Shown: piece by piece, positions 17,773 to 27,604 of the stretch
How the letters are laid out: each line of letters begins with the position of its first letter
How positions within the stretch are numbered: position 1 is the stretch's first letter
Source of the DNA: an uncultured Gilliamella sp.
GTDB lineage: Bacteria > Pseudomonadota > Gammaproteobacteria > Enterobacterales > Orbaceae
Length of the DNA: 64,000 bases
Direction of reading: 5' to 3'
Assembly: GCA_945271295.1 (NCBI GenBank)
Contig: CALYPG010000004.1
Coordinates: 62,001 to 126,000, forward strand
Position numbers and translations under genes: made by a program
Notes under the pieces: model-generated
What the model was told of the DNA's origin: nothing
Database searches by the model: none
The model's input: only the letters and a program-made list of their open reading frames with translations

Positions 17773-19035
17773 ATGAGAAAATTATTAATATTTATAGTGT
17801 TAAGTTTGTTTTTAGATGGTTGCCAAAATCATCATTCCCTAACAAATAATAGTTTTAAAACGCAGAATATCGGGACAAAAGTTAGCAGCAAAAGTAATAG
17901 TAGTAATTTTACATCTATAACGAAAAATCCTTGGCAGTATATGCTAAGTCAGATCAATGTAAATGTTCCAGAAAATGATCGTGTAAAAGCGGAAAGAGAA
18001 CGTTTTTTGCGCAATCCTCAGGAATTTGAAACTATAGCTTTACGTTCTGAGCCATATGTCTATTATATAATCAATCAGTTGCGCAACAACCAGTTACCGG
18101 TTGAATTAGCTTTGATTCCTTTAATTGAAAGTGCTTATGATCCACTTGCGACTTCTTCTGCCCATGCGGCAGGATTATGGCAATTTGTACCAATTACAGC
18201 AAGAGAATATGGATTGAAACAAAGCCGAACCTTTGACCCTCGGCGCGATCTTATTGCTTCAACTTCTTCAGCTATATCTCTATTACAGAATTTAAATAAT
18301 CGTTTTAATGGAGATTGGTTATTAACTTTAGCGGCTTATAATGCTGGAGAAGGTCGGATAAGAAAAGCGATAGAAAAAAACAAAGCTAGTGGATTACCTG
18401 TAAATTATTGGTCTCTGGATCTTCCTTCAGAAACTATGCATTATGTACCTAAAATTTTAGCTATTATTGATATTGTCAAAAATAATAAAAAATATGGTAT
18501 TAAATTACCAGATTGCAATTATGAAAACTCGCTTGTTAGAATCGATATATCAAAAAATATTTCTTTAGCTAAAATTGCGCAATATACAGATATACCTCTT
18601 AATGATTTAAAAAGTTTCAATGCTGGTTATATTCAACAAACAGTAAATGGTCCTTTTCATTTGCTAATACCATATACCTATGCAGAGGATTTATTCCAAA
18701 AATTACAAGCTAAAAACCTTGTAACTTCTGAAATTACCGAACTTTTACAAGATGTACCGCATTCCAATATGCCATTTGAAATAAAAACAAGCACTATTCA
18801 ATATAGTGGCAGTGTTAATAATAATTTTAATTCCATCATTAAGACAAATAAAAAGCAGAAAAAGCAGAAAAAGCAGATAACTTATCTTGTTAAAGCAGGA
18901 GACAATCTTTATTCTATTGCTCAAAATTATCGAGTAAAAATTACCGATATATTAGAATGGAACAAATTGAAAAATCCTAGAATAAAAGAGGGAGATATCT
19001 TAACCATTAATCTTGCGAACGCAAATCCAATTTAA
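17773..19035 (+). CDS. mltD: Membrane-bound lytic murein transglycosylase D
   Basis: 420-residue lipoprotein that cleaves peptidoglycan glycan strands to 1,6-anhydro ends. The signal sequence ends in LDGC, so Cys17 is the likely lipidation site. The SLT domain has the catalytic Glu in PLIESAYDP, then SAAGLWQFVP-type and AAYNAGEGRI segments. A clear LysM domain closes the protein (YLVKAGDNLYSIAQNY...). E. coli MltD has two LysM repeats, so this version is a little shorter. A basic KKQKKQKKQ linker precedes the LysM. The last 29 bases overlap the convergent yafD gene. Confidence 0.93.
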   Translation: MRKLLIFIVLSLFLDGCQNHHSLTNNSFKTQNIGTKVSSKSNSSNFTSITKNPWQYMLSQINVNVPENDRVKAERERFLRNPQEFETIALRSEPYVYYIINQLRNNQLPVELALIPLIESAYDPLATSSAHAAGLWQFVPITAREYGLKQSRTFDPRRDLIASTSSAISLLQNLNNRFNGDWLLTLAAYNAGEGRIRKAIEKNKASGLPVNYWSLDLPSETMHYVPKILAIIDIVKNNKKYGIKLPDCNYENSLVRIDISKNISLAKIAQYTDIPLNDLKSFNAGYIQQTVNGPFHLLIPYTYAEDLFQKLQAKNLVTSEITELLQDVPHSNMPFEIKTSTIQYSGSVNNNFNSIIKTNKKQKKQKKQITYLVKAGDNLYSIAQNYRVKITDILEWNKLKNPRIKEGDILTINLANANPI

Positions 19036-19795
19036 ATTTAACTAATAAAGGATTATGATCAGATGCGGTAGTGCTAATTATTTGCGCTGCATCTAATTGT
19101 AATCCTCGATAAAATACAAAATCCAATGGTCTTCCCATAAATGTTTTTCGAATGTCGATGCTGAAATTTACTGGTTTAAGTTCGATTGATCTTACTAAAT
19201 GATACAATAGGTTTAAACGTTGTCGACTCCATGCATTAAAATCCCCTGCTAAAATAACAGGTCCATTATGTTCTTTTATACGATGTAATAATATATGCAT
19301 TTGTTGTTGATAGATTTTTATACCAAAACTAAAATTAATAGCATGAATATTGGCAACTAATAATTGTTGATTTGAATTATCAATGGAATAAACAGTAATT
19401 AAAGCAGATTTCGGTACGCGAATAAACGGTTCTTTTTCTCTAAATGACAAAAGTACTGTTGGTAATGTATTAGAAATTGTCATTACACCTGCATAAATAT
19501 CATTAAAAGCATAAGCTGGTACATGATCAGCTATTTTTTTATGCTGTGTAATAAAATTAATTAATTTTGATGTTGTTTGAGCTTCTTGTAATAAAATGAG
19601 TTTAGCTTCATTAACATATTGTTCTAATATATGGATGCTTTCAGCCTTTTTTTGCTTAAAAATATTCCAAATCAGAACGGTAAATGGTTCCTGATCAATT
19701 AACGGTTTATTAACCATTATATGTTGATTTGGCAAAATTAATTCAACATCACAATCTGCTTGATACCTTAACGTGTAATCCCTTTGCTTAAACAT
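19007..19795 (-). CDS. yafD: YafD-type endonuclease/exonuclease/phosphatase-family protein
   Basis: 262 residues of the EEP (DNase I-like) fold. VLIWNIFKQ, LLQEAQTT, LAGDFNAWSRQRLN, GRPLDFVFYRG and ASDHNPLLV carry the metal-binding Asn/Glu/Asp and the catalytic His. Both length and sequence follow E. coli YafD, whose substrate is not established. The ATG lies 2 bases after the gshA stop, so translation is probably coupled. The 3' end overlaps mltD tail-to-tail. Confidence 0.9.
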   Translation of the reverse strand: MFKQRDYTLRYQADCDVELILPNQHIMVNKPLIDQEPFTVLIWNIFKQKKAESIHILEQYVNEAKLILLQEAQTTSKLINFITQHKKIADHVPAYAFNDIYAGVMTISNTLPTVLLSFREKEPFIRVPKSALITVYSIDNSNQQLLVANIHAINFSFGIKIYQQQMHILLHRIKEHNGPVILAGDFNAWSRQRLNLLYHLVRSIELKPVNFSIDIRKTFMGRPLDFVFYRGLQLDAAQIISTTASDHNPLLVKFKLDLRSQD

Positions 19796-19797
19796 TT

Positions 19798-21360
19798 TTA
19801 TATTTTATTTTTTTGTTTTAAATATTCATCAAATGATATAGTATCACTTTGCTCTTTCTTTTTTTGCTTTTCAACAGATAAGTTACATTGCTGTATAAAT
19901 TCACTGTCGGTAAGTAATTCAAGTGGTTCAGACATTAGTTGCTTTTTATATTGATTAGCTAATACTAATCCAAATTTGGCAGTTCCTAAATCACTAATAG
20001 CTTGTAATGTTCTTGCTGATAGAGTCAATTCAGGTTGATCGAACATTATATTTAGTCGTTCACAAACTTTACGGTAGTTTTGTTTCTCATCTTGATGATC
20101 TAAAACATCAGCAACTCGCAGTAAATCTCTAAATAGATCATGCCCTACTTTTGCTAGCGGCTCGCGGTAACTATCACATCCTAAACCAATTTCAAGTCCA
20201 GGTTTGCGACCTTCCATAATAACACGATTCCAATTGCGTTTAGCACATTCAAGTTCATCACTACTCATTTCTGGTGCTGGTGCTAATGCACACCAAATTA
20301 AGAACAAATCAATAAAACGAATCTGTTCATCAGTAATTCCCACCGCTGAAAAAGGATTCACATCTAAGGCTCGCACTTCGATATACTCAATTCCACCACG
20401 TAACAGTGCATCAGATGGTGATTCATTAGCTCTAGGTACGCGTTTAGGTCGAATCGGAGCATAAAACTCATTTTCAATCTGTAATATATTATCATTTAAC
20501 TGACGATATTGACCGTTTACTTTTATACCCAAACAACTAAACTCAGCTGATTTGGTATGCGTTGCTCGTTTTAATCCTTCAACATAAGTATCTAAATGAT
20601 TAAAGGTAATACCTAATTGCTTTTGAGCATTATTGGTGTAGCCAATATCACTCAATCTTAATGAAGTTGCATAAGGTAAATAACAATTACCATTGGTTTG
20701 TTCAATAAAAGCTTTGGCCTTTTGAGGATCTTGAATAAATGAAGAACACATAGATGGAGAAGCGCCAAATAAATAAGGAATTACCCAGCCAAAACGATAA
20801 TAATTGCGAATTAAGGTAAAATAGCCTTCGGAAATAACAGTTCTCCCCTCTTCGGTATTTTTAACTCCATCCCTTGCTTGCCAAAAAGCGATTGGTAGTG
20901 AGAAGTTATAGTGCACTCCAGAAATGGTTTGCATCATAGCGCCATAACGATTTTTAAGTCCTTCACGATAGATGGTTTTAAAACGCCCCTCATTTGAACT
21001 ACCATATTGGGCTAAAATAATATCATCCTCATTAGCAACAAAACATGGCATGCTTAATGGCCACATCATTTCATCATTGATACTCGCACTAGCATAGCGA
21101 TGTAAATCACGTAAAAATGTCAACATATAATCTATATTGGTATTAACTGGTGTAATAAATTCTAATAAAGATTCTGCAAAATCAGTAGTGATCCAAGGAT
21201 GTGTAAGTGCAGCGCCTATTTTGGTAGGAAAAGGTGTTTTTGATAATGAACCATCAGGTAAAATACGTAAGGTTTCTCGCTCAATTCCACGTTGAATACC
21301 CTGCAAGATGGTATAATGTTTTTCTAACCAATTGAGTGCTTTTGAAACATCAGGAATCAT
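19798..21360 (-). CDS. gshA: Glutamate-cysteine ligase
   Basis: First and rate-limiting step of glutathione synthesis: ATP-dependent joining of glutamate and cysteine. 520 residues, against 518 in E. coli. Family segments visible include [45 protein letters not shown] and [17 protein letters not shown]. It leads a two-gene operon with yafD. The start has only a weak GGGA upstream. Confidence 0.96.
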   Translation of the reverse strand: MIPDVSKALNWLEKHYTILQGIQRGIERETLRILPDGSLSKTPFPTKIGAALTHPWITTDFAESLLEFITPVNTNIDYMLTFLRDLHRYASASINDEMMWPLSMPCFVANEDDIILAQYGSSNEGRFKTIYREGLKNRYGAMMQTISGVHYNFSLPIAFWQARDGVKNTEEGRTVISEGYFTLIRNYYRFGWVIPYLFGASPSMCSSFIQDPQKAKAFIEQTNGNCYLPYATSLRLSDIGYTNNAQKQLGITFNHLDTYVEGLKRATHTKSAEFSCLGIKVNGQYRQLNDNILQIENEFYAPIRPKRVPRANESPSDALLRGGIEYIEVRALDVNPFSAVGITDEQIRFIDLFLIWCALAPAPEMSSDELECAKRNWNRVIMEGRKPGLEIGLGCDSYREPLAKVGHDLFRDLLRVADVLDHQDEKQNYRKVCERLNIMFDQPELTLSARTLQAISDLGTAKFGLVLANQYKKQLMSEPLELLTDSEFIQQCNLSVEKQKKKEQSDTISFDEYLKQKNKI

Positions 21361-21727
21361 AATTTTGTTTTCCCAAAATAGAATTAGAATTGTTTTATAT
21401 TAACATAATTTATTATTAACCATAGGCAATTTTAATACGATCTTAAAGGTGAAAATTGATTTGATACCATCATTGTTGGGTAACAGAGCTCATCAATATC
21501 TTTTAGTTAATAACGATGGAATTTTTACAAGCCAGTAATCGATTAGTTGATCAGCAATATATTGAATTGTATAACAAGATAATTTTTTATACATGACAAA
21601 ATACTCATATATAATTATGCAATTAGAAATATCACAAAGACTCATAACAATGAACCTAATAAACATAATGAGATGCAATACAGATCATAATGATTGATTC
21701 CCTGATAATTGAATCAATCATCTAATT
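21361..21727. other. Intergenic region between rlmC and gshA
   Basis: About 370 bases with no convincing gene. It holds the gshA promoter region and a perfect 10-bp inverted repeat TGATTGATTC-N10-GAATCAATCA at 21691-21720, directly after the rlmC stop codon and probably its terminator. A 61-codon minus-strand frame at 21493-21678 lacks a ribosome-binding site and recognisable content. Confidence 0.55.
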
Positions 21728-22882
21728 TTATTTTTTAAAATGTTTCAGTGTTAATAGCACTAACACTTCCATATGCGCTGTATGGGGAAACATATCAAAT
21801 AACTGAACATTAGTGAGTTGATAGTTTGGCAGTATTTTTAAATCATCAACTAATGAGTGTAAATTACAACTTGAATATATAATAAAAGTTGGCTGCACTT
21901 GTTCTAAATATTGCATCAAAGCGGTCCCCGCTCCACGTCTGGGCGGATTAAGTAGTACTAAATCAGGAATAGCTTGCTGGGCAATAGCATAATGCGTGGC
22001 ATCTAAGGATTTAAATGATAATTGCTCAAAACCAAGTTTACCTGCCGACTTAGATGCACATGCAATTGCATCCGGGCTAATTTCAATACCTGTTAATTCA
22101 ATACTACGATTAGGTAACTGATTGACACAATGTAAACCAAAACCACCTACGCCACAAAACAAATCCCAAATAGATTGAATAGGAAAATCCGTGACCCAGT
22201 CACTTGCTGTTTTATAGAGATTTTCAGCTACGCGAGTATTGGTTTGAAAAAAGCTTTTAGGTTTTATATAAAGAGGAATCTGATTTAACATGATCGGTAA
22301 AAATGGCGTAGTTGTTAGCACGATTTCTTCATCGCCTTCTAAAATAGCAGCATGATTAGGTTGAATATTAATCGACACAACTGCTAAATTATGGATTTTG
22401 TCTTGAAGTTGTTTAAACGAGTTTTTAATTTTTTCTACCAATTTATGGGATTTAATCACTAACCGCAGCATAAATTGCTGCGTTTCTTGATTTGTACTTT
22501 CGGTAACAATAATGTACTTTAATTCACCTTTGCGCTTATTAATATTGTAAGGTACCAAACCTTGGTTACGGATATAAGTTCGCACAATTTTAAGAATATT
22601 TTGCATGCTATTTGAGTAAAGTGGGCAATCGCATAAATCCACCGCTTCATCACCATTTTGTATACCTAATATTGGTTTTTCAACCGTGCCAAGGACAGCC
22701 ATTTTAGCCTTATTGCGAAAAGCTGACTCAGCGCTAGCAAAAGGATTAACAATATTTTGCGGATTGAATTGAGTTAATTGCTGTAATAATTGCTGCTGTT
22801 TTTTTTCAAGTTGTGCCTGATAGGGATAATTGATCCAATTACACGATAAACATTTTTGTTGCTGATAATAGTGACATTGCAT
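21728..22882 (-). CDS. rlmC: 23S rRNA (uracil-747-C5)-methyltransferase
   Basis: SAM-dependent C5 methylation of U747 in 23S rRNA. 384 residues from the ATG at 22882, supported by GAGG upstream and by the MQC start shared with E. coli RlmC. An ATG-type start 27 bases further upstream would add an unrelated tail. Four N-terminal cysteines of the iron-sulfur site are visible (Cys3, CLSCNW, CDCPLY). Further motifs are the SAM-binding DLFCGVGGFGLHC, the LNPPRRG motif and the catalytic Cys in YSSCN. RlmC is chosen over RlmD/TrmA from overall alignment to E. coli YbjF. Confidence 0.93.
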   Translation of the reverse strand: MQCHYYQQQKCLSCNWINYPYQAQLEKKQQQLLQQLTQFNPQNIVNPFASAESAFRNKAKMAVLGTVEKPILGIQNGDEAVDLCDCPLYSNSMQNILKIVRTYIRNQGLVPYNINKRKGELKYIIVTESTNQETQQFMLRLVIKSHKLVEKIKNSFKQLQDKIHNLAVVSINIQPNHAAILEGDEEIVLTTTPFLPIMLNQIPLYIKPKSFFQTNTRVAENLYKTASDWVTDFPIQSIWDLFCGVGGFGLHCVNQLPNRSIELTGIEISPDAIACASKSAGKLGFEQLSFKSLDATHYAIAQQAIPDLVLLNPPRRGAGTALMQYLEQVQPTFIIYSSCNLHSLVDDLKILPNYQLTNVQLFDMFPHTAHMEVLVLLTLKHFKK

Positions 22883-23097
22883 AGTAATAAAGCCTCTTTT
22901 TATAATCAAATATTATATACTTAAACTATTTCAATAAGCAGCAGTTTTAAATTTTATACTTAAACGTATAGTGTTCCTTAAACATTTTTACAAAACTAAT
23001 TTAAGCTAGCCCAACCAATGGAGTCATATCTTGCTATGATTTGACGAAATTGCGGTATATGATAGGATAATGCGATAATAATTACAGGAACAATCTA

Positions 23098-23886
23098 ATG
23101 TCTATTAAGTTAAAAACTACCACTGAAATTGAAAAAATGCGTATTGCGGGTAAACTCGCAGCTGAAGTACTAGAAATAGTTGAACCCTATGTTAAACCAG
23201 GGATTAGTACTGGTGAGCTAGATAAAATCTGTTATGACCATATTGTTAATGTTCAAAAAGCCATTCCGGCCAATATTGGCTACAGTGGCTATCAACATAC
23301 TAGCTGTATTTCTATTAATGATGTGGTCTGCCACGGTATTCCTAACTTTGAAAAGAAGCTAAAAGATGGGGATATTTTAAATATCGATGTAACGGTAATT
23401 AAAGATGGTTATCATGGCGATACCTCAAAAATGTATATTGCAGGGAAACCAACGGTGACTGGAGCAAAATTATGTGAGGTTACGCAAGCAAGCCTGTATG
23501 AAGCAATCAAGATTATTAAACCAGGCATACGGTTAAAAGAAATTGGTAAAACCATCCAAAACTATGTTAGTAAATTTGGTTTTTCATCAGTGCGCGAATA
23601 TTGTGGTCATGGTATTGGTGAAGTCTATCACGATGAACCACAAGTACTTCATTATGACGCTGATGATGGCGGAGTAATTTTAAAACCAGGCATGACATTT
23701 ACTATTGAGCCGATGATCAATACCGGTGATTGGCGCACACGCACGATGAAAGATGGTTGGACAGTTAAAACTAAAGATCATGGCTTATCAGCACAATATG
23801 AACATACCCTTTTAGTGACTGATAATGGTGTTGAAGTATTGACGTTACGTAGTAATGAAGATTTTCCTCGAATCATTGAACATTAA
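23098..23886 (+). CDS. map: Methionine aminopeptidase, type I
   Basis: Removes the initiator methionine from nascent proteins. 262 residues; type I without insertion. Metal ligands are in the expected places: two Asp in NIDVTVIKDGYHGDTSK, His in YCGHGIGEVYHDEP, Glu in FTIEPMIN and Glu in SAQYEHTLLV. It is divergent from rlmC. The gene stands alone here and is not next to rpsB as in many bacteria. Confidence 0.97.
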   Translation: MSIKLKTTTEIEKMRIAGKLAAEVLEIVEPYVKPGISTGELDKICYDHIVNVQKAIPANIGYSGYQHTSCISINDVVCHGIPNFEKKLKDGDILNIDVTVIKDGYHGDTSKMYIAGKPTVTGAKLCEVTQASLYEAIKIIKPGIRLKEIGKTIQNYVSKFGFSSVREYCGHGIGEVYHDEPQVLHYDADDGGVILKPGMTFTIEPMINTGDWRTRTMKDGWTVKTKDHGLSAQYEHTLLVTDNGVEVLTLRSNEDFPRIIEH

Positions 23887-23890
23887 TAAA

Positions 23891-23926
23891 AATGATTCAA
23901 CAGTAAAAATTTATTGTTGAATCATT
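23891..23926. terminator. Shared hairpin between convergent map and cnoX
   Basis: 12-bp perfect inverted repeat AATGATTCAACA / TGTTGAATCATT with a 12-base AT-rich loop, between two convergent stop codons. It could end transcription in both directions, although the T-tract is poor. Confidence 0.55.
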
Positions 23927-23947
23927 CAATTCTAAAGCAGCACTAAT

Positions 23948-24817
23948 TTAGTATAACAAAGTATACAATTTACGACGATAATTAGCGGCTAATGGATTAC
24001 TGGTTCCCAATGCTGCTAACAAATCAAGCAAAGCTTTTTTCACTTGTCCATCACCAGCATTAAGATCTTTAGTTAAAGGTTGATATAGTAGTTCTAGTGC
24101 TTCTTCATGTCGCCCTACTTGCATAAGCTGTGACGATAATTGAATCATTAATTCAATATTATCGGGTTGTTTTGCTAACTCAGCTTGTAAAAGCTGTAAT
24201 TCCGGTGAATTGGCTGCTTGCTCAAGCAATTCAATTTCGGCTTGTAAACCATGATAAGTTGAATCCTGATCTTGCAGAGGGATGGTTGCTAACACGTCTT
24301 TCGCTTCACTTAGTTGTTTTAATTCTATCTGGGTTTTCGCTAGCATTAACCCAATATCTGATCTAGCTTTACCTAGATGATCAGTTAAAGTCTTCCAACA
24401 ATGCCTTAATAAAGGTAAAGCTTGTTCATAATTGGCCTCAGCAAGTAATTTTTGCGCTTCAATCAGTTTAAGTTCATCTTCATTAGGCAACACTTTAGTT
24501 AAAAACTCCTTAATCGTCTCTTCTGGTTGTGGTCCTTGAAAACCGTCAACCGGTTGACCATTTTGGAATAAATAAACAGTTGGAATCGCTCTTAATCCAA
24601 ATTGCGCAGCTAGCATTTGTTGGTCATCACAATTAACACTGGCTAAAATAAATTGTCCATGGTACTCATTGGCTAATTTATTCAAAGTTTGCGTCATAGC
24701 CTCATGATTTGGACTTCTTGCCGACCAAAAATAAAATAGTACTGGTTGCTTAAAAGATCCCTCTATGATCTCACTAATATTTTGTTCATTAACATCAAAA
24801 ATGAATTGGCTTTGCAT
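23948..24817 (-). CDS. cnoX: CnoX/YbbN thioredoxin-TPR co-chaperone
   Basis: 289 residues: an N-terminal thioredoxin fold (residues ~1-110) and C-terminal TPR repeats (~120-285). The position of the thioredoxin CxxC reads SARSPNHE, so the domain is redox-inactive at the canonical site, as known for YbbN/CnoX, which works as a chlorine-activated holdase with GroEL. The rest of the fold is intact (ASVNCDDQQMLAAQFGLRAIPTVYLF). It is followed upstream on the same strand by the SDR gene ybbO, the E. coli neighbour pair. Confidence 0.9.
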   Translation of the reverse strand: MQSQFIFDVNEQNISEIIEGSFKQPVLFYFWSARSPNHEAMTQTLNKLANEYHGQFILASVNCDDQQMLAAQFGLRAIPTVYLFQNGQPVDGFQGPQPEETIKEFLTKVLPNEDELKLIEAQKLLAEANYEQALPLLRHCWKTLTDHLGKARSDIGLMLAKTQIELKQLSEAKDVLATIPLQDQDSTYHGLQAEIELLEQAANSPELQLLQAELAKQPDNIELMIQLSSQLMQVGRHEEALELLYQPLTKDLNAGDGQVKKALLDLLAALGTSNPLAANYRRKLYTLLY

Positions 24818-24842
24818 ATAATGTCCTGAAAAATTTAATTGG

Positions 24843-25613
24843 TTATTTATTTACTAAAATTTTATCCATTAATCTATCCGGAAGCAAACGTTTAGCTAGA
24901 TTGGCAATTTTAGTTATTTTGGTTACCCTGTAACGTATTTTGGGTGATTTATGCTCTAATGCATGAATTAATACTGGTAACACTGCTTCTGGAGGTAAAG
25001 TAAAACGTTTAGCTATAGGGGGATTTTTGACAAGATTCTGTTTTTCTGTTTGATTAACATTATTAGAAAAATAGGTCTTTAATGGTCCCGGTTCGATTAA
25101 ACTGACTTTAATATTGGTTTTTGCTAATTCTAATCTTAGCACATCTGACCAAGCTTCTAATGCATATTTGCTAGCTGAATAAGCACCGCGTCCAGGGGTA
25201 GCAATAATGCCTACAATTGAACTGGTTTGAATAATACGACCTTCATTTTGTTCCAACATAGCAGGAAGCAACAATTGGGTTAATTGATGAACACCAAAAA
25301 AATTGGTTGCAAACTGTGATTCTAATTGTTCACGGCTAATGGTTGTTAGTCGACCGTAGACCCCAAACCCTGCATTATTAAATAATGCATATAATTTACC
25401 CTGAGTTAAAGTTAAAACTTCTTGAGCTGCTTGATTAACCGACTCAGGATCATCGAGATCAAGTAATACCGTTTCAAAGCCTTGCTCTATCAATTTTTGT
25501 TGGTCTGCCCTTTTACGGCAAGAAGCTATGACTCGATAACCACGTTTTTTTAAGGCAATTGCTGAAATAAGCCCTATTCCGCTTGAACAGCCTGTAATGA
25601 ATATTGTGCGCAA
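24843..25613 (-). CDS. ybbO: Short-chain dehydrogenase/reductase (YbbO)
   Basis: 256 residues of the classical SDR fold: the TGCSSGIG nucleotide motif at the N-terminus, NNAGFG, and the catalytic Ser...Tyr-x-x-x-Lys (QTSSIVG ... YSASKYALEAW). It aligns throughout with E. coli YbbO, an NADP-dependent oxidoreductase. I place the start at a TTG (25613), because ACGGAG lies 8 bases upstream and the protein then begins at the usual point just before the Rossmann motif. An ATG-like extension to 25661 would add 16 residues without support. It probably shares a transcript with cnoX. Confidence 0.88.
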   Translation of the reverse strand: MRTIFITGCSSGIGLISAIALKKRGYRVIASCRKRADQQKLIEQGFETVLLDLDDPESVNQAAQEVLTLTQGKLYALFNNAGFGVYGRLTTISREQLESQFATNFFGVHQLTQLLLPAMLEQNEGRIIQTSSIVGIIATPGRGAYSASKYALEAWSDVLRLELAKTNIKVSLIEPGPLKTYFSNNVNQTEKQNLVKNPPIAKRFTLPPEAVLPVLIHALEHKSPKIRYRVTKITKIANLAKRLLPDRLMDKILVNK

Positions 25614-25710
25614 ATGAATAGCTCCGTAAGATTCATATATTGTCAAGTTTAAGTATAGCAATTATGATAGCACATCTAGATTGAAGTTAGTTAAACAGCA
25701 TGAGGATTCT

Positions 25711-26418
25711 ATGAAAATCGCGATTATTGCAGCAATGGAAGAAGAAGTTGCTATATTAAAAAGTAAAATCACCAATTATCAGGTTGAACGTTATTTAGGT
25801 TGCGATTTTCATCTTGGGCAAATAGCCGGTTGCGATATTGTGTTACTACAATCCGGAATAGGTAAAGTAGCAGCTGCATCAGGAACGACCTTGTTATTAA
25901 ATAACTATAAGGTCGATGCTGTTATTAATACTGGTTCTGCTGGCGGTTTATTCTCTACACTGAATATTGGTGATATTATTGTTTCAAAAGATGTTTTTTA
26001 TCATGATGTTGACTTAACTGCCTTTGGTTATCAGCCTGGGCAAATGTCGGGCTGTCCGGTTACTTTTGCTGCCGATCAACATTATCAATCATTAGCCAAA
26101 TTTTGCATTGAAAAACATGGTGTAAATGCAGTTGAGGGTGCTATTGGCAGTGGCGATGCGTTTATTAATGGTAAACAAACACTGGCTAATATTAAGCAAA
26201 CCTTCCCTAATGCTATTGCTGTGGAAATGGAAGCCGCCGCAATTGGTCATGTCTGTTGGTTGTTTAAGGTACCATTTGTAGTAGTAAGAGCAATTTCAGA
26301 TAATGGTGATAATGAATCTGCAGTTGACTTCCAGTCATTTTTAAAATTAGCCGCCAAGCAATCATCGTTAATAGTTGAATCCATGCTAAGTGAACTAGCC
26401 AAACAAGTTGCGGTTTAA
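25711..26418 (+). CDS. mtn: 5'-methylthioadenosine/S-adenosylhomocysteine nucleosidase
   Basis: Hydrolyses MTA, SAH and 5'-deoxyadenosine to adenine and a thioribose derivative; the SAH branch yields the precursor of autoinducer-2 when LuxS is present. 235 residues from the ATG at 25711, preceded by TGAGGA; the frame opens further upstream but the added residues are not family-like. Motifs include [42 protein letters not shown] and the catalytic Asp in [10 protein letters not shown]. Confidence 0.95.
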   Translation: MKIAIIAAMEEEVAILKSKITNYQVERYLGCDFHLGQIAGCDIVLLQSGIGKVAAASGTTLLLNNYKVDAVINTGSAGGLFSTLNIGDIIVSKDVFYHDVDLTAFGYQPGQMSGCPVTFAADQHYQSLAKFCIEKHGVNAVEGAIGSGDAFINGKQTLANIKQTFPNAIAVEMEAAAIGHVCWLFKVPFVVVRAISDNGDNESAVDFQSFLKLAAKQSSLIVESMLSELAKQVAV

Positions 26419-26456
26419 TTTTACGCTATTGAGTTATAGCTTTTATTAAAAAACTT

Positions 26457-26489
26457 AGCACTAAATATTTTGGTATCTTATTTAGTGCT
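26457..26489. terminator. Hairpin between convergent mtn and rnd
   Basis: 10-bp perfect inverted repeat AGCACTAAAT / ATTTAGTGCT with a 13-base loop, located between the two stop codons. Confidence 0.6.
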
Positions 26490-26511
26490 TACAACCAATC
26501 AAGGTCAAGAA

Positions 26512-27594
26512 TCATAGCACAAATTTCGCGAATAATGGTTTTCGCCAACCGCTTATAATTTCGGGTTCTTTTGCTTTATGTTCAGCTTGCCATTTTACAT
26601 AGTTATTAATCAGTTTGCGTGAAAGTAACAGATCAGGATTAAGCCCTGTTTGCATCGCAATGGTTTGAGTGGCTTGCTTAAGTTGCTCACTTATTTGTTT
26701 ATAATTTGGATATGTATTAACGCGTTTAATAGCTGGAACAGCTGGCAATGGTTCGGTTAACATAGCCAGAACTTTTTGACCATATAAGCGGATTTCTTTG
26801 CCCTTCATACCTAATTTTTCTAATTCAGCTAATGAAGTTGGAAAATAATTGGCAATTTTCCATAAGACTTCCTCATGTATTACAAAATTTAACGCAATAT
26901 TCTGAGTTTTTGCTATGTCATAGCGCCAATGAGCCAACTTTTTTAAGGCTCCTAGATTTTTACCTTTTAATTGCCAATTATTTTTGATGGTTAAATAGGC
27001 ATCCTCAGGATTAGTAATTATCGCTTTACGCCCTGTAAGTAATTGACATTCTTGGTAAGCTGCCTCTAACCAATTAGTGGTGATTAACAATGCTTTTAAT
27101 TTTTCAATTAATGGCAATAGATATAACACATCATTGATTGCATATTCACATTGTTTTTCCGTTAAGGGGCGATTTAACCAATCGGTTCGGGTTTCACTCT
27201 TATCAAGATCCACATTTAAATATTTTTTAACCAAACTAGCATAACCACTACTCAAAGGATTATCTAAAAATGAAGCTAAAATTTGGCTATCAATAATTGG
27301 GGTCGGGATACAATTAAACTGGTGCTGAAAAACCTCAATATCTTCACTACATGAATGCAAATATTTTTCGATTTTAGGGTTAATTAATATAGCAATAAAA
27401 TCCTGCCAATTAGTAATGGCTAAAGGATCAATTAAGGCTGCAACATGACCATCAAATACTTGAATTAATCCTAAGTGAGGATAAAAGGTGCGCGTACGCA
27501 CAAACTCAGTATCTAAGGCAATAGCAGGACTGTTTGCTATTTGCAAACAAAAGGCAGCTAGTTGTTCATTGTTGATAATAAACTGATATGACAA
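26512..27594 (-). CDS. rnd: Ribonuclease D
   Basis: 3'-5' exoribonuclease that trims tRNA and other stable RNA precursors. 360 residues (E. coli 375). The N-terminal DEDDy exonuclease has ALDTEFVRTRTF, LHSCSEDIEVF, DSQILASFL and the Tyr of YAINDVLYLLPL. The HRDC domain follows (LKKLAHWRYDIAKTQNIALNF), and a second, divergent C-terminal helical domain ends the protein. It begins 10 bases after the phosphoesterase stop on the same strand, so the two may be co-transcribed. Confidence 0.94.
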   Translation of the reverse strand: MSYQFIINNEQLAAFCLQIANSPAIALDTEFVRTRTFYPHLGLIQVFDGHVAALIDPLAITNWQDFIAILINPKIEKYLHSCSEDIEVFQHQFNCIPTPIIDSQILASFLDNPLSSGYASLVKKYLNVDLDKSETRTDWLNRPLTEKQCEYAINDVLYLLPLIEKLKALLITTNWLEAAYQECQLLTGRKAIITNPEDAYLTIKNNWQLKGKNLGALKKLAHWRYDIAKTQNIALNFVIHEEVLWKIANYFPTSLAELEKLGMKGKEIRLYGQKVLAMLTEPLPAVPAIKRVNTYPNYKQISEQLKQATQTIAMQTGLNPDLLLSRKLINNYVKWQAEHKAKEPEIISGWRKPLFAKFVL

Positions 27595-27604
27595 AACGGA
27601 TTCC

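Noticed and set aside
21493..21678. 61-codon minus-strand ORF between rlmC and gshA
   Set aside because: No Shine-Dalgarno, low complexity, and overlap with a probable terminator region and promoter.
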